The translations under genes and the position numbers were made by a program. From a virus: a DNA stretch of 44,814 nt. Of the stretch, positions 1 through 8,935 are shown piece after piece. The notes beneath the pieces are model-generated. The model was not told where the DNA came from and ran no database searches. It saw nothing but the letters and a program-made list of their open reading frames with translations. Within the stretch, counting starts at the first letter, position 1, and each line of letters begins with the position of its first letter. Location of the stretch: positions 1 to 44,814 of IMG/VR virus record IMGVR_UViG_3300005913_000014; one strand, written 5' to 3'.

Positions 1-1040
1 GAAAGGAACTGAGTCCGTTTCCAAGTCTGATTCCGACGGAACATTGTTCGATAAGTCATCTTCTCGGAAAGGAACTGAGTCCGTTTCCAGGTCTGATTCC
101 GACGGAACATTGTTCGATAAATCATCTTCTCGGAAAGGAACTGAGTCCGTTTCCAGGTCTGATTCCGACGGAACATTGTTCGATAAATCATCTTCTCGGA
201 AGGGAATTGAGTCCGTTTCCAGGTCTGATTCTGATGGAACATTGTTCGATAAGCCGTCTTGTCGGAAGGGAATTGAGTCCGTTTCCAAGTCTGATTCCGA
301 CGGAACATTGTTCGATAAATCATCTTCTCGGAAGGGAATTGAGTCCGTTTCCAGGTCTGATTCTGATGGAACATTGTTCGATAAGCCGTCTTGTCGGAAA
401 GGAATTGAGTCCGTTTCCAAGTCTGATTCTGACGGAACATTGTTCGATAAGCCGTCTTGTCGGAAGGGAATTGAGTCCATTTCCAAGTCTGATTCTGACG
501 GAACATTCTTAGCGAGTTGGTCATCTCGAAGTGATGCTGTGTCTGCTTCAAGGTCTGATTCTGACGGAACATTGTTTGATAAGCCGTCTTCTCGGAAGGG
601 AGCTGAGTCCGTTTCCAAGTCTGATTCTGACGGAACATTGTTTGATAAGCCGTCTTCTCGGAAGGGAACTGAGTCCGTTTCCAAGTCTGATTCTGACGGA
701 ACATTCTTAGCGAGTTGGTCATCTCGAAGCGATGCTGTGTCTGCTTCAAGGTCTGATTCTGACGGAACATTCTTAGCGAGTTGGTCATCTCGAAGCGATG
801 CTGTGTCTGCTTCAAGGTCTGATTCTGACGGAACATTGTTCGATAAGCCGTCTTCTCGGAAGGGAACTGAGTCCGTTTCTAGGTCTGATTCTGACGAAAC
901 ATTTTTTGATAGCTGTCCATCTCTAAAGTCTTGAGTATCCTCGATTACATCTGATGTGTTCGACACATTCTTAGCAAGTTGGTCATCTCGAAGCGATGCT
1001 GTGTCTGCTTCTAAGTCTGATTCCAACGGAACATTTTTAG
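1..1040. repeat. Tandem 66-bp repeat array inside the repeat-protein gene
   Basis: A GGAACATT-like landmark (plus strand) recurs at 38, 104, 170, 236, 302, 368, 434, 500, 566, 632, 698, 764 and 830. Altered forms follow at 896, 962 and 1028. Spacing is exactly 66 bp, so the frame is kept and unit number can vary without disrupting translation. Weaker copies with the same period continue to about 1340. Confidence 0.95.
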
Positions 1041-1482
1041 ACAGCATTTGCTCTCTAAAGTCTTTTGATTTTTTTAAATGAGGTTCTGTGCTAATTGTTT
1101 CATTTTTAGCGAGTTGTTCAAGTCGATATTTTTTAGATATCTCTAAAACAGAGGTCTCGCTAATAATGTTCCTTGTAAGCTGAGCTGCTCGATATGTTTC
1201 AGACAACTCTTTAATATCGGAGATAGCTGGAACAATTTTAGCTAAAGCTGCTTGACGATAAACCTCAGTATCTTCAATGATATCTGTGTTTTTTGGTACG
1301 TTTTTAGAAAGAAGATTTTCTCTCGCCTCTGGATACAAAACGTCATATACAGACGTTGGTATCTGCACATTTCTTGACTGCATATCCTCGCGAACATCGT
1401 CTGAAAACTCACCATAGTACTTAGTGAATTTCTCGAATAATCTTTCCTTATCGTCGTTTGGGTCCCAAAGTGTGTTGTACAT
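1..1482 (-). CDS. 22-residue-repeat protein, partial (C-terminus beyond window)
   Basis: An open minus-strand frame of 494 codons runs from ATG at 1482 to base 1 without a stop, so the C-terminus is missing. From about residue 45 the protein is built of 22-residue units with consensus K/N-NVPSESDLE-x-D-x4-R-x2-x-L-S/A. The first six or so units are diverged; the last fourteen are nearly identical. Two unit types alternate irregularly: one ends in DSVPFREDGLS, the other in DTASLRDDQLA. The gene starts 41 nt downstream of the tape-measure stop, so a tail or baseplate role is likely, but I do not recognise the family. The long plus-strand frame opposite (44-934) is an antisense shadow of the repeats. 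Confident that it is a gene; function unknown. Confidence 0.8.
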   Translation of the reverse strand, partial: MYNTLWDPNDDKERLFEKFTKYYGEFSDDVREDMQSRNVQIPTSVYDVLYPEARENLLSKNVPKNTDIIEDTEVYRQAALAKIVPAISDIKELSETYRAAQLTRNIISETSVLEISKKYRLEQLAKNETISTEPHLKKSKDFREQMLSKNVPLESDLEADTASLRDDQLAKNVSNTSDVIEDTQDFRDGQLSKNVSSESDLETDSVPFREDGLSNNVPSESDLEADTASLRDDQLAKNVPSESDLEADTASLRDDQLAKNVPSESDLETDSVPFREDGLSNNVPSESDLETDSAPFREDGLSNNVPSESDLEADTASLRDDQLAKNVPSESDLEMDSIPFRQDGLSNNVPSESDLETDSIPFRQDGLSNNVPSESDLETDSIPFREDDLSNNVPSESDLETDSIPFRQDGLSNNVPSESDLETDSIPFREDDLSNNVPSESDLETDSVPFREDDLSNNVPSESDLETDSVPFREDDLSNNVPSESDLETDSVPF

Positions 1483-1523
1483 GCCTTGCTAATATCTTTC
1501 CCATAAATAACTGGGAGAAAAAA

Positions 1524-4500
1524 TCATCGACCACTTTGAGTAGCAGTGTCTTTAAGGATTTTGTGTTTAATTTCTCTACCATTTTCTCCAATGAGTTTAA
1601 TTTCGATTTTTCTAACATCTCCACTAGCTCCTCCAGAGCCTCCAGACACAGCACTACTAAGTGCTGCAGCTAAAGCGTTTAAAGAGTTTGCGCTAGACGA
1701 TGTCGACATTGCATCTGCTATTTTCTGCATTTCCTCAAGCTTCTTTGTGTCAATTTGGCCCAAAGTGGCTTTTAATTCCTTCATAGAATCTGCAAACTTA
1801 CTCATTGCTTCGGCTGCTCTTTCTAGATTTGTAGCCAACGGGTCCAGCGCATGGCCCATCATTAATATACTACCTGCCATTGCCATCATACCTAATAACA
1901 CTAATGGGTTAGCAAAAACTAAAGAAGCAAGACCAAACGCAGCTATTCCTGGGGCTGCACTCAATAATGCACCGCCCATTGCTGAGATGCCATCCCAATT
2001 TACATTTGCTAATCGCTCAAATGCTACCGCAGCTATCATTAAAGACACAGCCATAAGAACCATCATTCCGCCAATAGCGAGAATCACCCCTATCCCTATT
2101 GCTAAAAGGATTGCTTGAGGACCTGCTAATAGAGCTCCTATGGCAAATACCATCCCTATTGATGCAGCCATAAAAACAAGAGATGCTATCACAGCGGGCC
2201 ATTTCACATCACTCATCATTTGTAGAGCAAATGCAAACGGTACCATAGCTGCGCCGATTATAAACATCGCCAAAGAACCTCTAACAACTCCTTTCATGTC
2301 AGTCTTTGCACCAATTGCAGCCATCGCAGCTACACCTCCCGCCAGTATCAAAAGAGATACAGCAGATGTAGCCATTTGGTCTGCAGATGCCTCCCCGCCC
2401 CATTGAGCCATTGCTGCTGAAAAACCAACAACAGCGCCGCCAATTAAGACTACAGCAAGAGCAAACCTCGCTACGCCTGGTATACTAATTTTAACTTTTG
2501 AAAGTGCGCCAAGACTTTTAGCTAGCGCTGTTATACCTGAGCCAGCGCTTTTTGACATCTTGCCAGCAAACGCAATACTTATACCTCTTCCTATGATTAA
2601 GCCAATCAACGGCACTGCTACCACAAGAGCTGCTGTAATTGACTTTGTAAAAGTGCCACCTAAAGAGCTAAACCAGCTAATAGCTTGAGTCATCCATTCC
2701 AGCATTGGTTGAAACACGGTTATAGTGTTTGTCAGGCTTGCAATAAAAGCGTCCATTGACTGTCTGAAAGACATATTAGAAGCTGCTTGGGCGTCAATGT
2801 TTTTTTGGTCTTCTTTCTTTTGCTGGAAAGCCGCTGCTAAATTTGTAGAGTTTACATTAGCTAAGCTATTGATATCGTTCTTATCCAAAAATGCTTGACC
2901 ATCAGTTGTTAATTTAAACCCTCCTTTACCGTCTGATTCCATCATGTCGGCAAAAGAGCTTCTTAACGCTTCTGGGTCCATATCTAAGCCTTTAGCCATT
3001 TCAGTAAAGTCTAATCCACCGTTAAACATTTTAAGCTTCTCCATATCAAGAGCGTTTCTTTCGATTATAGAAAACATTTCTTCATATTCTAAACCAACAG
3101 CCTGAGCTGCTATCCTTAGCCTGTCTCCATCAATTGGGTCAAGACTGAATTTACCATCGTTATTCACTCTTCCAATGTCCGCGCCCATTGTTGCAATAAT
3201 TTTTTGCAACTCTTTTGGCCCTTTACGCGACGCAGCCAACAAGTCCATCGGGTTTAAATTTGAAAATGAGCCAGCAGCAAGTTGTAAGTCAGCCGCCATT
3301 TGCATCGCTCCCTCTATTGTTCTTGCTTTTTCTGCAACATTAAAAATGCTATCAACACTAATTCTTAATTGTTCAGCTCTTGCAGCCATTTTTGCAAGAG
3401 ACTCTTCTCCGTCAGTAAAGCCAAAAGACTTCATTTTTGTGAGATTCTTATTAATAGACTGAAGCACGTTTTTTGAATTAACCCCAAGCATCCTAGCTTC
3501 GCTGTTTGCTTCTTCAAAATATTCTTTTACCCCTTCTGTGCTATAACCCATTTTGATTAGGTTAGCTCCCAGCTCGGCTACTTCCTTTGTAGCTACTCCT
3601 GTAGCCATAGAGATTGCTCCCCAAGAAAGCGCCATGTCCTTAGTGGCCATGCTAGTGGTTTGAAGCTCCTCCCCGATTTCTCCAACCATTTGGCCTGCAT
3701 CTGCTAAAGACATTCCAAACTCAGCCATACCTGATGTGAAATCAGCATTGGCTACTGAATCCATTTCAGAAAGCAGTATACCAGAATCTCTCTGGATGCC
3801 ATTTGAGACTTTGTCCCACTCAAACAACCCTTTAATCATTGAGTTTCTGAAATTCTCAGACATCTCATTGAGTCCACCCATTATGTCTAGCCCTTTCTCG
3901 CTGGTCTTGTTTGCCTCTAAAAGTGCTTCATTGTACTCAAGTTGAACGTTGATTAAGTTTTCGTGCCCATTACTCAAAGAACTTAGTAGGCCCGTGTTTA
4001 AAAGTATGGACTCTCTTGTCTCTTCAGAATAACCTGCAATAGCTTCTCCATTTGAGCTAGCAAGGTCTTCAAGCACTCTAAACTGCTCCTCTAGGGTGTT
4101 AAATCCTTCAAGAGTTTCCGCTAATGAGCCTCCGCTTCTAGATATTTTGTCAATCTCATCCTGAAGCTTAGTTAGGTTAACATCTTCAAACTTTTCACCA
4201 AGCGCACCAGCGTCATATAAAAGACTAGCTGAGTTATCAGATATGACTTTTAGACTGCCTTGCAATTGAGCCGTAATATCCCTGCCTAGAGCTAGTTTAG
4301 CGTCTTCTAGGTTGCCTTTTAGTTTGTTAGACTCCTTTGCAAGTGTCTCCATCGTTTCAGCAGAGCGCTCTATTTCGCCAAAAAAAGCAGCCCCAGAAAC
4401 ACCGAACACCTCACTTGTAATCGACTTCCATACATTCAATAAAGCGTTAGAGTCCTGTTTCTGCTTTCGCTGAAACTCTTCATACTTTTTGAAACTATCT

Positions 4501-4532
4501 TCGTTAAATACTTCTCCCGTGTTGTCGGCCAT
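1524..4532 (-). CDS. Tail tape-measure protein
   Basis: A 1002-residue protein, about the size expected of a tape measure for a long contractile tail. The N-terminal ~600 residues are Ala/Glu/Lys/Leu-rich and helical. A large block at about residues 640-900 holds many hydrophobic Ala/Gly/Ile/Leu/Met segments, as in other tape measures, which determine tail length and pass through the host membrane during DNA entry. The C-terminus is Ser/Ala/Gly-rich and then charged. I chose ATG 4532 (MADNTGEV) over an upstream in-frame start at 4577, because a TTATTTATA element ends 15 nt before it and the upstream start would lie before that element. Neighbours are baseplate-type genes. Homology is inferred from size, composition and context, not from a specific motif. 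Confidence 0.75.
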   Translation of the reverse strand: MADNTGEVFNEDSFKKYEEFQRKQKQDSNALLNVWKSITSEVFGVSGAAFFGEIERSAETMETLAKESNKLKGNLEDAKLALGRDITAQLQGSLKVISDNSASLLYDAGALGEKFEDVNLTKLQDEIDKISRSGGSLAETLEGFNTLEEQFRVLEDLASSNGEAIAGYSEETRESILLNTGLLSSLSNGHENLINVQLEYNEALLEANKTSEKGLDIMGGLNEMSENFRNSMIKGLFEWDKVSNGIQRDSGILLSEMDSVANADFTSGMAEFGMSLADAGQMVGEIGEELQTTSMATKDMALSWGAISMATGVATKEVAELGANLIKMGYSTEGVKEYFEEANSEARMLGVNSKNVLQSINKNLTKMKSFGFTDGEESLAKMAARAEQLRISVDSIFNVAEKARTIEGAMQMAADLQLAAGSFSNLNPMDLLAASRKGPKELQKIIATMGADIGRVNNDGKFSLDPIDGDRLRIAAQAVGLEYEEMFSIIERNALDMEKLKMFNGGLDFTEMAKGLDMDPEALRSSFADMMESDGKGGFKLTTDGQAFLDKNDINSLANVNSTNLAAAFQQKKEDQKNIDAQAASNMSFRQSMDAFIASLTNTITVFQPMLEWMTQAISWFSSLGGTFTKSITAALVVAVPLIGLIIGRGISIAFAGKMSKSAGSGITALAKSLGALSKVKISIPGVARFALAVVLIGGAVVGFSAAMAQWGGEASADQMATSAVSLLILAGGVAAMAAIGAKTDMKGVVRGSLAMFIIGAAMVPFAFALQMMSDVKWPAVIASLVFMAASIGMVFAIGALLAGPQAILLAIGIGVILAIGGMMVLMAVSLMIAAVAFERLANVNWDGISAMGGALLSAAPGIAAFGLASLVFANPLVLLGMMAMAGSILMMGHALDPLATNLERAAEAMSKFADSMKELKATLGQIDTKKLEEMQKIADAMSTSSSANSLNALAAALSSAVSGGSGGASGDVRKIEIKLIGENGREIKHKILKDTATQSGR

Positions 4533-4546
4533 TCTGTAGCTCTTTG

Positions 4547-4558
4547 CTATAAATAACC
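4547..4558 (-). promoter_or_regulatory. Late-promoter-like element (TTATTTATA) of tape-measure gene
   Basis: The minus strand reads GGTTATTTATAG, with 15 nt between the TATTTATA core and ATG 4532. It belongs to the CTATTTAT family found upstream of many structural genes in this window. Confidence 0.55.
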
Positions 4559-4565
4559 AATAAAG

Positions 4566-4598
4566 AAAAAAAGCCACCTTGGAGGGTAGCCTTTTTTC
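4566..4598 (-). terminator. Probable terminator of the 4619-5385 genes
   Basis: An imperfect hairpin (GGCTACC / GGTGGC arms, loop about six bases) is flanked by an A-run on one side and a T-run on the other. It lies between the stop of the 68-residue gene and the promoter-like element of the tape-measure gene, so it could end transcripts from either side. Confidence 0.5.
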
Positions 4599-4618
4599 TT
4601 TTCACGTAAACATTTTCA

Positions 4619-4825
4619 CTAAGCGAATTCTATTTCTTTTAAAAACATAGCTTGTATAATAGCTTCCTTGCACTGTTTAAGTGTTCTGCAGGGCCACACA
4701 AGCTTTTGAGTATTCATCAAAATACTAACTCTGTATTTGTTGCCGTTTTTAAATTTACCACGGCGAAAAGCTAGCTCATTATCAGCACATTCTTTTTTAA
4801 TACAGTCTATCGTTAGTCGACTCAT
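4619..4825 (-). CDS. Hypothetical 68-residue protein
   Basis: A small basic protein starting MSRLTIDCIKKECADNELAF, with no motif I recognise. It has three cysteines and a predicted helical C-terminus (LKQCKEAIIQAMFLKEIEF). The start lies 2 nt after the stop of the upstream membrane-protein gene, so the two are probably translated from one message, and a hairpin terminator follows. Being a short ORF tightly packed in a structural operon supports it as real. Tape-measure genes in many phages are preceded by small chaperone genes, but nothing in this sequence shows that role. Confidence 0.6.
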   Translation of the reverse strand: MSRLTIDCIKKECADNELAFRRGKFKNGNKYRVSILMNTQKLVWPCRTLKQCKEAIIQAMFLKEIEFA

Positions 4826-4827
4826 GT

Positions 4828-5385
4828 TTAATCTTTTTGATTCATCAAGAACTTTAAACCATCGCTCTGCCCCATTGCTCCTAATCTAGAATTTAGATTT
4901 GAAGCAGCTCTCTTAGAATTATGCCCTTGATAAGCTCCAGATGATATAGCATCTAGCATTGATGTTTTAACTAATATTTCCGCAGCCTCACTTTGACTCA
5001 CCGCACCCATTTTTGACTCTCTAAAAGCAATCACTCGATTAATGTTGTAATAAGAAGTTGGTCCTAAGTTTCTACCTGAGCCTTGTTGTAACATCATTGC
5101 CTGATTTCTTATAAAGTTTCCAAATGAGCCCTGATTAAAATAAATATGAAACTTACCTGTCAAAGCGTTATTTATATGTAGAAAAAAAATTACAATTTGC
5201 CAAACTACGTAAAGAGTTAAGCCATGACGAATCATTTCTCCTGCTAAGTCCCCGAATGTTCCAGTGAGCCATTTGTCTAGTTTGTAATGCTCAACAGGGC
5301 CCATCCAAAACAGCCAAATCCCGACTACGGCGGCATGCCACAGTGCGTAAATAAACTTTTCTATTCTCCAGCTTAAAGGCATCAT
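4828..5385 (-). CDS. Putative membrane protein, 185 residues
   Basis: Begins MMPLSWRIEKFIYALWHAAV. Two hydrophobic stretches, at about residues 12-28 (ALWHAAVVGIWLFWMGP) and 59-76 (LTLYVVWQIVIFFLHI), look like transmembrane helices. The remaining ~100 residues are polar with a Gln/Gly-rich region. ATG 5385 is preferred: it sits one base after the upstream gene's stop. A longer form from 5412 would overlap that gene by 26 nt. The gene is in a structural block, so it may be a minor virion protein or a membrane-acting factor. Family not recognised. Confidence 0.65.
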   Translation of the reverse strand: MMPLSWRIEKFIYALWHAAVVGIWLFWMGPVEHYKLDKWLTGTFGDLAGEMIRHGLTLYVVWQIVIFFLHINNALTGKFHIYFNQGSFGNFIRNQAMMLQQGSGRNLGPTSYYNINRVIAFRESKMGAVSQSEAAEILVKTSMLDAISSGAYQGHNSKRAASNLNSRLGAMGQSDGLKFLMNQKD

Positions 5386-5386
5386 A

Positions 5387-6379
5387 TTAAAATTTGATTT
5401 TTTGTGGAACAAATCCTGACTCTTTGTCTACAGCTTTTAAAGTTGGCAACTCAGGCTTATCGTTTGATATAACAATCTCTTGGATATCATTCATAATGTT
5501 ATCCTGAAACAGTTTTGGGATTCTCATCTCCGCTCCTATTCGGATGCTAGAGCGAGCTTCGAAGTCTATGGGGTTATAATCTGAAATCGTGCTTACTCTA
5601 AAATGATTCCAAGTCAACTTAACCTCATTCCCATCGTGCGTTAATTCTTTTAGAGCAATTGATTTCCCAGAGCTTTTATAAGACTGTAGAACTCGAAAAG
5701 AAAACACTCTTTCTTCGGTGTCTTTAAATGTTACATACTGCCCTGAATTCAAGCTAAACATTGACACTATTAAGTTAGAAGACCTATTGTCTACTTTCTT
5801 AACTCCAGATACTGGAATCCCAAATGTAGAGAGATTCATTTGACGATTGAGCATTTGAGCAACTCTTGACGCAGGGAATGACTTTATGTTCTTGGCCTCA
5901 TATGTCCCTTCAGTGAATGCTATTTCATCTTTCAATGAAAACATGCTAGGAGTTCCTAGAGTCCCTGAAACAGATGCTCCAGGACTGATTTTGTCAAATA
6001 TAGAAGAATTATTAATCACTCCCTCAACAGTTCCTCCTTTGATTGTGTCGACAAAATTATCACAAACAAGATTTCCTTGCTCCCACACACCATTAAACAT
6101 TTTAACTTTATATTCGGAAGAACCATGCTCAATAGGCGCAATAGTCATTCTATGTGCGGAGTATTTTCCGTTCTTTAGAAAAGCTAATGAACCGTTATCA
6201 AAGTCATGCGCTACAAAACCTTTTAAGTCCGCCCCATTTACAAAACGAACAGTTTTAGTTTGATTATCACCTATTGTTATAGAGTCTCCTTGAACAACCG
6301 CATTGGTATTGATTGGTTCAACTACTGGAGCTTCTGTATCGCTTAAAACCTTCTCTAATATACGTTGAATGAATCCCAT
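5387..6379 (-). CDS. Probable virion/baseplate-associated protein, 330 residues
   Basis: Unrecognised protein starting MGFIQRILEKVLSDTEAPVV. Residues ~25-150 are beta-rich with many Gly/Asn turns (VEGVINNSSIFDKISPGASV), suggesting a beta-helix or beta-sandwich. The C-terminal third is mixed (RIGAEMRIPKLFQDNIMNDI). It lies between the gp26-like baseplate genes and the tape measure, where T4-type phages keep hub and tail-tip genes. That position, with a promoter-like CTATTTATGATAAAC element upstream, argues for a structural role. There is no direct sequence evidence for a particular T4 counterpart. Confidence 0.6.
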   Translation of the reverse strand: MGFIQRILEKVLSDTEAPVVEPINTNAVVQGDSITIGDNQTKTVRFVNGADLKGFVAHDFDNGSLAFLKNGKYSAHRMTIAPIEHGSSEYKVKMFNGVWEQGNLVCDNFVDTIKGGTVEGVINNSSIFDKISPGASVSGTLGTPSMFSLKDEIAFTEGTYEAKNIKSFPASRVAQMLNRQMNLSTFGIPVSGVKKVDNRSSNLIVSMFSLNSGQYVTFKDTEERVFSFRVLQSYKSSGKSIALKELTHDGNEVKLTWNHFRVSTISDYNPIDFEARSSIRIGAEMRIPKLFQDNIMNDIQEIVISNDKPELPTLKAVDKESGFVPQKIKF

Positions 6380-6448
6380 AATTTATGTTTGTCTTATTAA
6401 CAATATACGGCAGAATCTGTATTTTGTTACAATACAAAGATTTTATAA

Positions 6449-6463
6449 GTTTATCATAAATAG
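6449..6463 (-). promoter_or_regulatory. Late-promoter-like element CTATTTATGATAAAC
   Basis: The minus strand reads CTATTTATGATAAAC, identical over 15 bases to the elements at 9402-9418 and 9436-9451. It lies about 70 nt upstream of ATG 6379, a longer leader than elsewhere. Confidence 0.5.
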
Positions 6464-6504
6464 TTTTGAATTGAAACCAACGAATTGTACGAATAAAACT
6501 AGCT

Positions 6505-7392
6505 CTAGCGATTGCTTTTGCTTGCAGCCTTTCTTTCTTGTGAATTTCTGTCATCAATTGCCTTTTTCAATCTATTCATCAGCCACATACGCTCAACTGT
6601 CGGCATTTTTACTGCCTCTGACCAAGAAACCCCGCCCTGGGAATGGTAGGAAATATTGAATATTTGCTCCATCATTCCTTGACGATAACTGTTTGGTAAT
6701 TTAAGGAAATTATGGTCTGTAGAAAATTTTTGTTTAAACTCGTGATGACAACTTTCACACTCATGGTCCACTTCTGTTTTTACGCCTGGTGTGTTTTTCT
6801 CTAAAAAGTCTTTTAGAAACCTAGAATCCTTTATAGGCATGTTGGGAACCACTCCTTTTATTTCACGAGGGTCTTTGAGGCCTCCAATCTCCACTATAAT
6901 TCGTCCGAGCTTATTAGTAAACCCTATTTTTCCTTCGCGCTCAGCCTCTACCTCTTCGACGTATGTTGGAACTCGAAGCTTTACATTCTTTTTAGAAACG
7001 GGGAGCTCTAAATTGAAAATCTGACCTTTATCTGGAAATTGCTCAACCTCTTTCATTTTAAATTGAGAGATGTAAGCATTTGCCTCTTGTTCTTTTTTAC
7101 ATTTAGGGCAACGAATATTAAGGTCAAGCTTATCTCCAAAAGCTGTGGACCTTAAAAACATAGAAATGGCTTGCACATCTCCAGGGACAAGTTTGTTTAT
7201 ATCAAAATCATCTATTATTACCGCTTCAAGAACTTTTCTAAGACCATCTCCATTTTCCATGATGGTTTGGTCTGTAAGAATGTACTCTTCTTCATACGAA
7301 AGGTATCTGACGTAAAAGAATGATTTATTTTCTGGGTAATATAATCCTTGCGATGGAACATTCACCATAGAGTATGGTCGATAATTTTCCAT
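6505..7392 (-). CDS. gp26-like baseplate hub assembly protein, copy 2
   Basis: A 295-residue protein with the features of T4 baseplate proteins of the gp26 family. An N-terminal VPSQGLYYP motif is followed by a strand-rich segment (YLSYEEEYILTDQTIMENG). Two Cys pairs, CPKCKKE (residues ~95) and CESCHHEF (~215), look like a zinc site. It is paralogous to the next gene upstream (7395-8450), sharing order: PS-x-G-x-Y-Y/F, strands, CxxC, long middle, CxxC. The C-terminal tail beyond the second CxxC is unique to this copy and helical/basic. It starts 2 nt after the upstream stop, so the paralogues are co-translated. The family call rests on motif pattern plus tail context. Confidence 0.65.
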   Translation of the reverse strand: MENYRPYSMVNVPSQGLYYPENKSFFYVRYLSYEEEYILTDQTIMENGDGLRKVLEAVIIDDFDINKLVPGDVQAISMFLRSTAFGDKLDLNIRCPKCKKEQEANAYISQFKMKEVEQFPDKGQIFNLELPVSKKNVKLRVPTYVEEVEAEREGKIGFTNKLGRIIVEIGGLKDPREIKGVVPNMPIKDSRFLKDFLEKNTPGVKTEVDHECESCHHEFKQKFSTDHNFLKLPNSYRQGMMEQIFNISYHSQGGVSWSEAVKMPTVERMWLMNRLKKAIDDRNSQERKAASKSNR

Positions 7393-7394
7393 CG

Positions 7395-8450
7395 TTAGAA
7401 TTCTGCGTCTGGATAAAATAGTTTAAGAGTAATTGGGATTGGCTTGGTTTCTACTGTTCCACAACTTGGGCATTCGAAATCATAATCCATATTTAGTCCT
7501 GGCTCAATTTTCTTGAGTTCATCTCGGAAATACTTAGAGTCTTGCATTGGCATAGCCTCCACATAGCTTTTGATATACACCTTGTCGCGCTTCCCATTTA
7601 CTTCCATGATGTGAAGAAGATATTTGTGGGTAAGTGATTTTGAAATCTTAAATCTACCTTTTTTAAAATCCTGCTGTGCATACTTGTTGATTATGGATTC
7701 ATCTGCTCCTGTCAACAGTCTAAACTTGATTGGGACTTTAAGTTGCTTCATTTGAAGTGAAAACTCTCCCATATCATCTGGCTTATGTTTTACTTCGTTT
7801 GCTTTTAACTTTGATAAATCCACTATTGGAGCATGTGCCTTGCCGCAGCTGCCACATGCTCTTGGGCCTGGCTCATAATCGTCGCCAAGTCCAGTTCTTC
7901 TAAGTTGAATCAAAACATAATTGCGGTCGCCCGTTAGCATGTCTATTGGTCTGATGTCTTTATCTATGACAGATGCATCGAGGAGCGCATCTAATTGTTC
8001 GTTAGCTCGAATCAAACCTATATCATAAAGGATGTCATCTTCTGTTGCTGTAAGATGCTTTATTGTGACGGTAGATTTTCCTCCTTTGTAAAAGTATCCA
8101 CGAGACGGGAGGTCAATTTCTTCGGTTGGTGCCTGGAAGAAATCCCCAACGTCTTCTGCTCGAATGTTGTTTCTAGTTGCGACCTGTGCTTTTTCCGCCT
8201 CTTCCTCTTGTTTCTTATCTGCTGACTCCGCTTTTGAAATCATTAGATACTTTTCAGCTTGGTCTTTAGGGATTCCCATTTTGGTTAACAAAGTAGGAAT
8301 GTCTTTGTCTTCTGTTCCTTGGTCTTTTAAAGCTTGAATTATAGCTCTAACCTCTCCTGGGTCAACATTTCTTTCAGAGAGATTTTCAAATGTATCATCG
8401 GTCTTGACAGGGTTGTCTTTTCTTTTGCCAATTTCTATTTTCTCACTCAT
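7395..8450 (-). CDS. gp26-like baseplate hub assembly protein, copy 1
   Basis: 351 residues. The N-terminal ~100 residues are acidic/helical and resemble a disordered linker (AESADKKQEEEAEKAQ). The rest parallels the downstream paralogue: LPSRGYFYKGG, a strand segment with TEDDILYDIGLI, then CGSCGK and CPSCGT Cys pairs that could bind one zinc. Length exceeds T4 gp26 (about 208 residues), mainly because of the N-terminal extension. Tandem paralogues of this baseplate family suggest a hetero-oligomeric hub or chaperone pair. A CATATTTATAGC element lies 22 nt upstream of the start. Confidence 0.65.
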   Translation of the reverse strand: MSEKIEIGKRKDNPVKTDDTFENLSERNVDPGEVRAIIQALKDQGTEDKDIPTLLTKMGIPKDQAEKYLMISKAESADKKQEEEAEKAQVATRNNIRAEDVGDFFQAPTEEIDLPSRGYFYKGGKSTVTIKHLTATEDDILYDIGLIRANEQLDALLDASVIDKDIRPIDMLTGDRNYVLIQLRRTGLGDDYEPGPRACGSCGKAHAPIVDLSKLKANEVKHKPDDMGEFSLQMKQLKVPIKFRLLTGADESIINKYAQQDFKKGRFKISKSLTHKYLLHIMEVNGKRDKVYIKSYVEAMPMQDSKYFRDELKKIEPGLNMDYDFECPSCGTVETKPIPITLKLFYPDAEF

Positions 8451-8470
8451 TAATTGAATATTTATGTTCA

Positions 8471-8483
8471 GCTATAAATATGG
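8471..8483 (-). promoter_or_regulatory. Late-promoter-like element (CATATTTATAGC)
   Basis: Minus-strand TATTTATA core, 22 nt before ATG 8450, in the 62-nt gap after the 140-residue gene. Confidence 0.5.
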
Positions 8484-8512
8484 AGTTCTAAAAAAAATAA
8501 AATAAAGGTTTT

Positions 8513-8935
8513 TTAAGTATTGGTTATACTTGAATCCAAATCTACTTGAGAAGATGTTTGTGACATCTGGTTGACCCTGTCTTTATAGTCTTTATTTTGC
8601 TGATTCATCTTCCCCATTGTGGCAAGAACTCTGCCAAGTTCTTCTTCCTGGTCATCAGTTGACTCAATTTCGTCTTCAATGCCATCCATTTTTGTTTTAT
8701 CAGTTTTTTTCATCATTGTGTTGATTGACTTATCTGGATGCACTTGAATACCCTGCTGCTTCTTTAAGCTGTTGAGACTTTTTTCTTGGTCTTTTTTTCG
8801 CTGCTGAGCCACAGCAATTAAATCCTCAATTGATTCTGGAGAATATTCTAGCTCCTCGCCATTATCTGCCCCAATATTAGAATACTCCAATAAGTATTTG
8901 CGAATTTCGCTTCGTATGTATGACTCGTTGTTCAT
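8513..8935 (-). CDS. Hypothetical helical acidic protein, 140 residues
   Basis: Starts MNNESYIRSEIRKYLLEYSN and is then almost entirely polar and charged, with Gln/Lys/Glu/Asp-rich helical segments (LIAVAQQRKKDQEKSLNSLK) and low hydrophobicity. No recognised domain. Its start overlaps the stop of the upstream endonuclease gene by one base (TAATG), indicating translational coupling. It could be a small scaffold or chaperone of the baseplate block, but this is only positional. Confidence 0.6.
   Translation of the reverse strand: MNNESYIRSEIRKYLLEYSNIGADNGEELEYSPESIEDLIAVAQQRKKDQEKSLNSLKKQQGIQVHPDKSINTMMKKTDKTKMDGIEDEIESTDDQEEELGRVLATMGKMNQQNKDYKDRVNQMSQTSSQVDLDSSITNT

Noticed and set aside
44-934. 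Plus-strand 296-residue Ser/Asp-rich repeat ORF
   Set aside because: It is the antisense of the 66-bp repeats. The minus-strand frame is longer, has a non-repeat start region at 1482, follows the tape-measure gene and remains open to the window edge.
1-1040. CRISPR array
   Set aside because: The 66-bp units are contiguous, in frame and without unique spacers; they are protein-coding repeats.
1546-2118. Plus-strand 190-residue ORF opposite the tape measure
   Set aside because: Shadow of the Ala/Gly-rich hydrophobic part of the tape-measure gene; no start context and no neighbours on that strand.
6318-6557. 79-residue minus-strand ORF overlapping two gene ends
   Set aside because: Lies mostly in the promoter/leader of the 330-residue gene and the end of the gp26-like gene in another frame; composition not protein-like.
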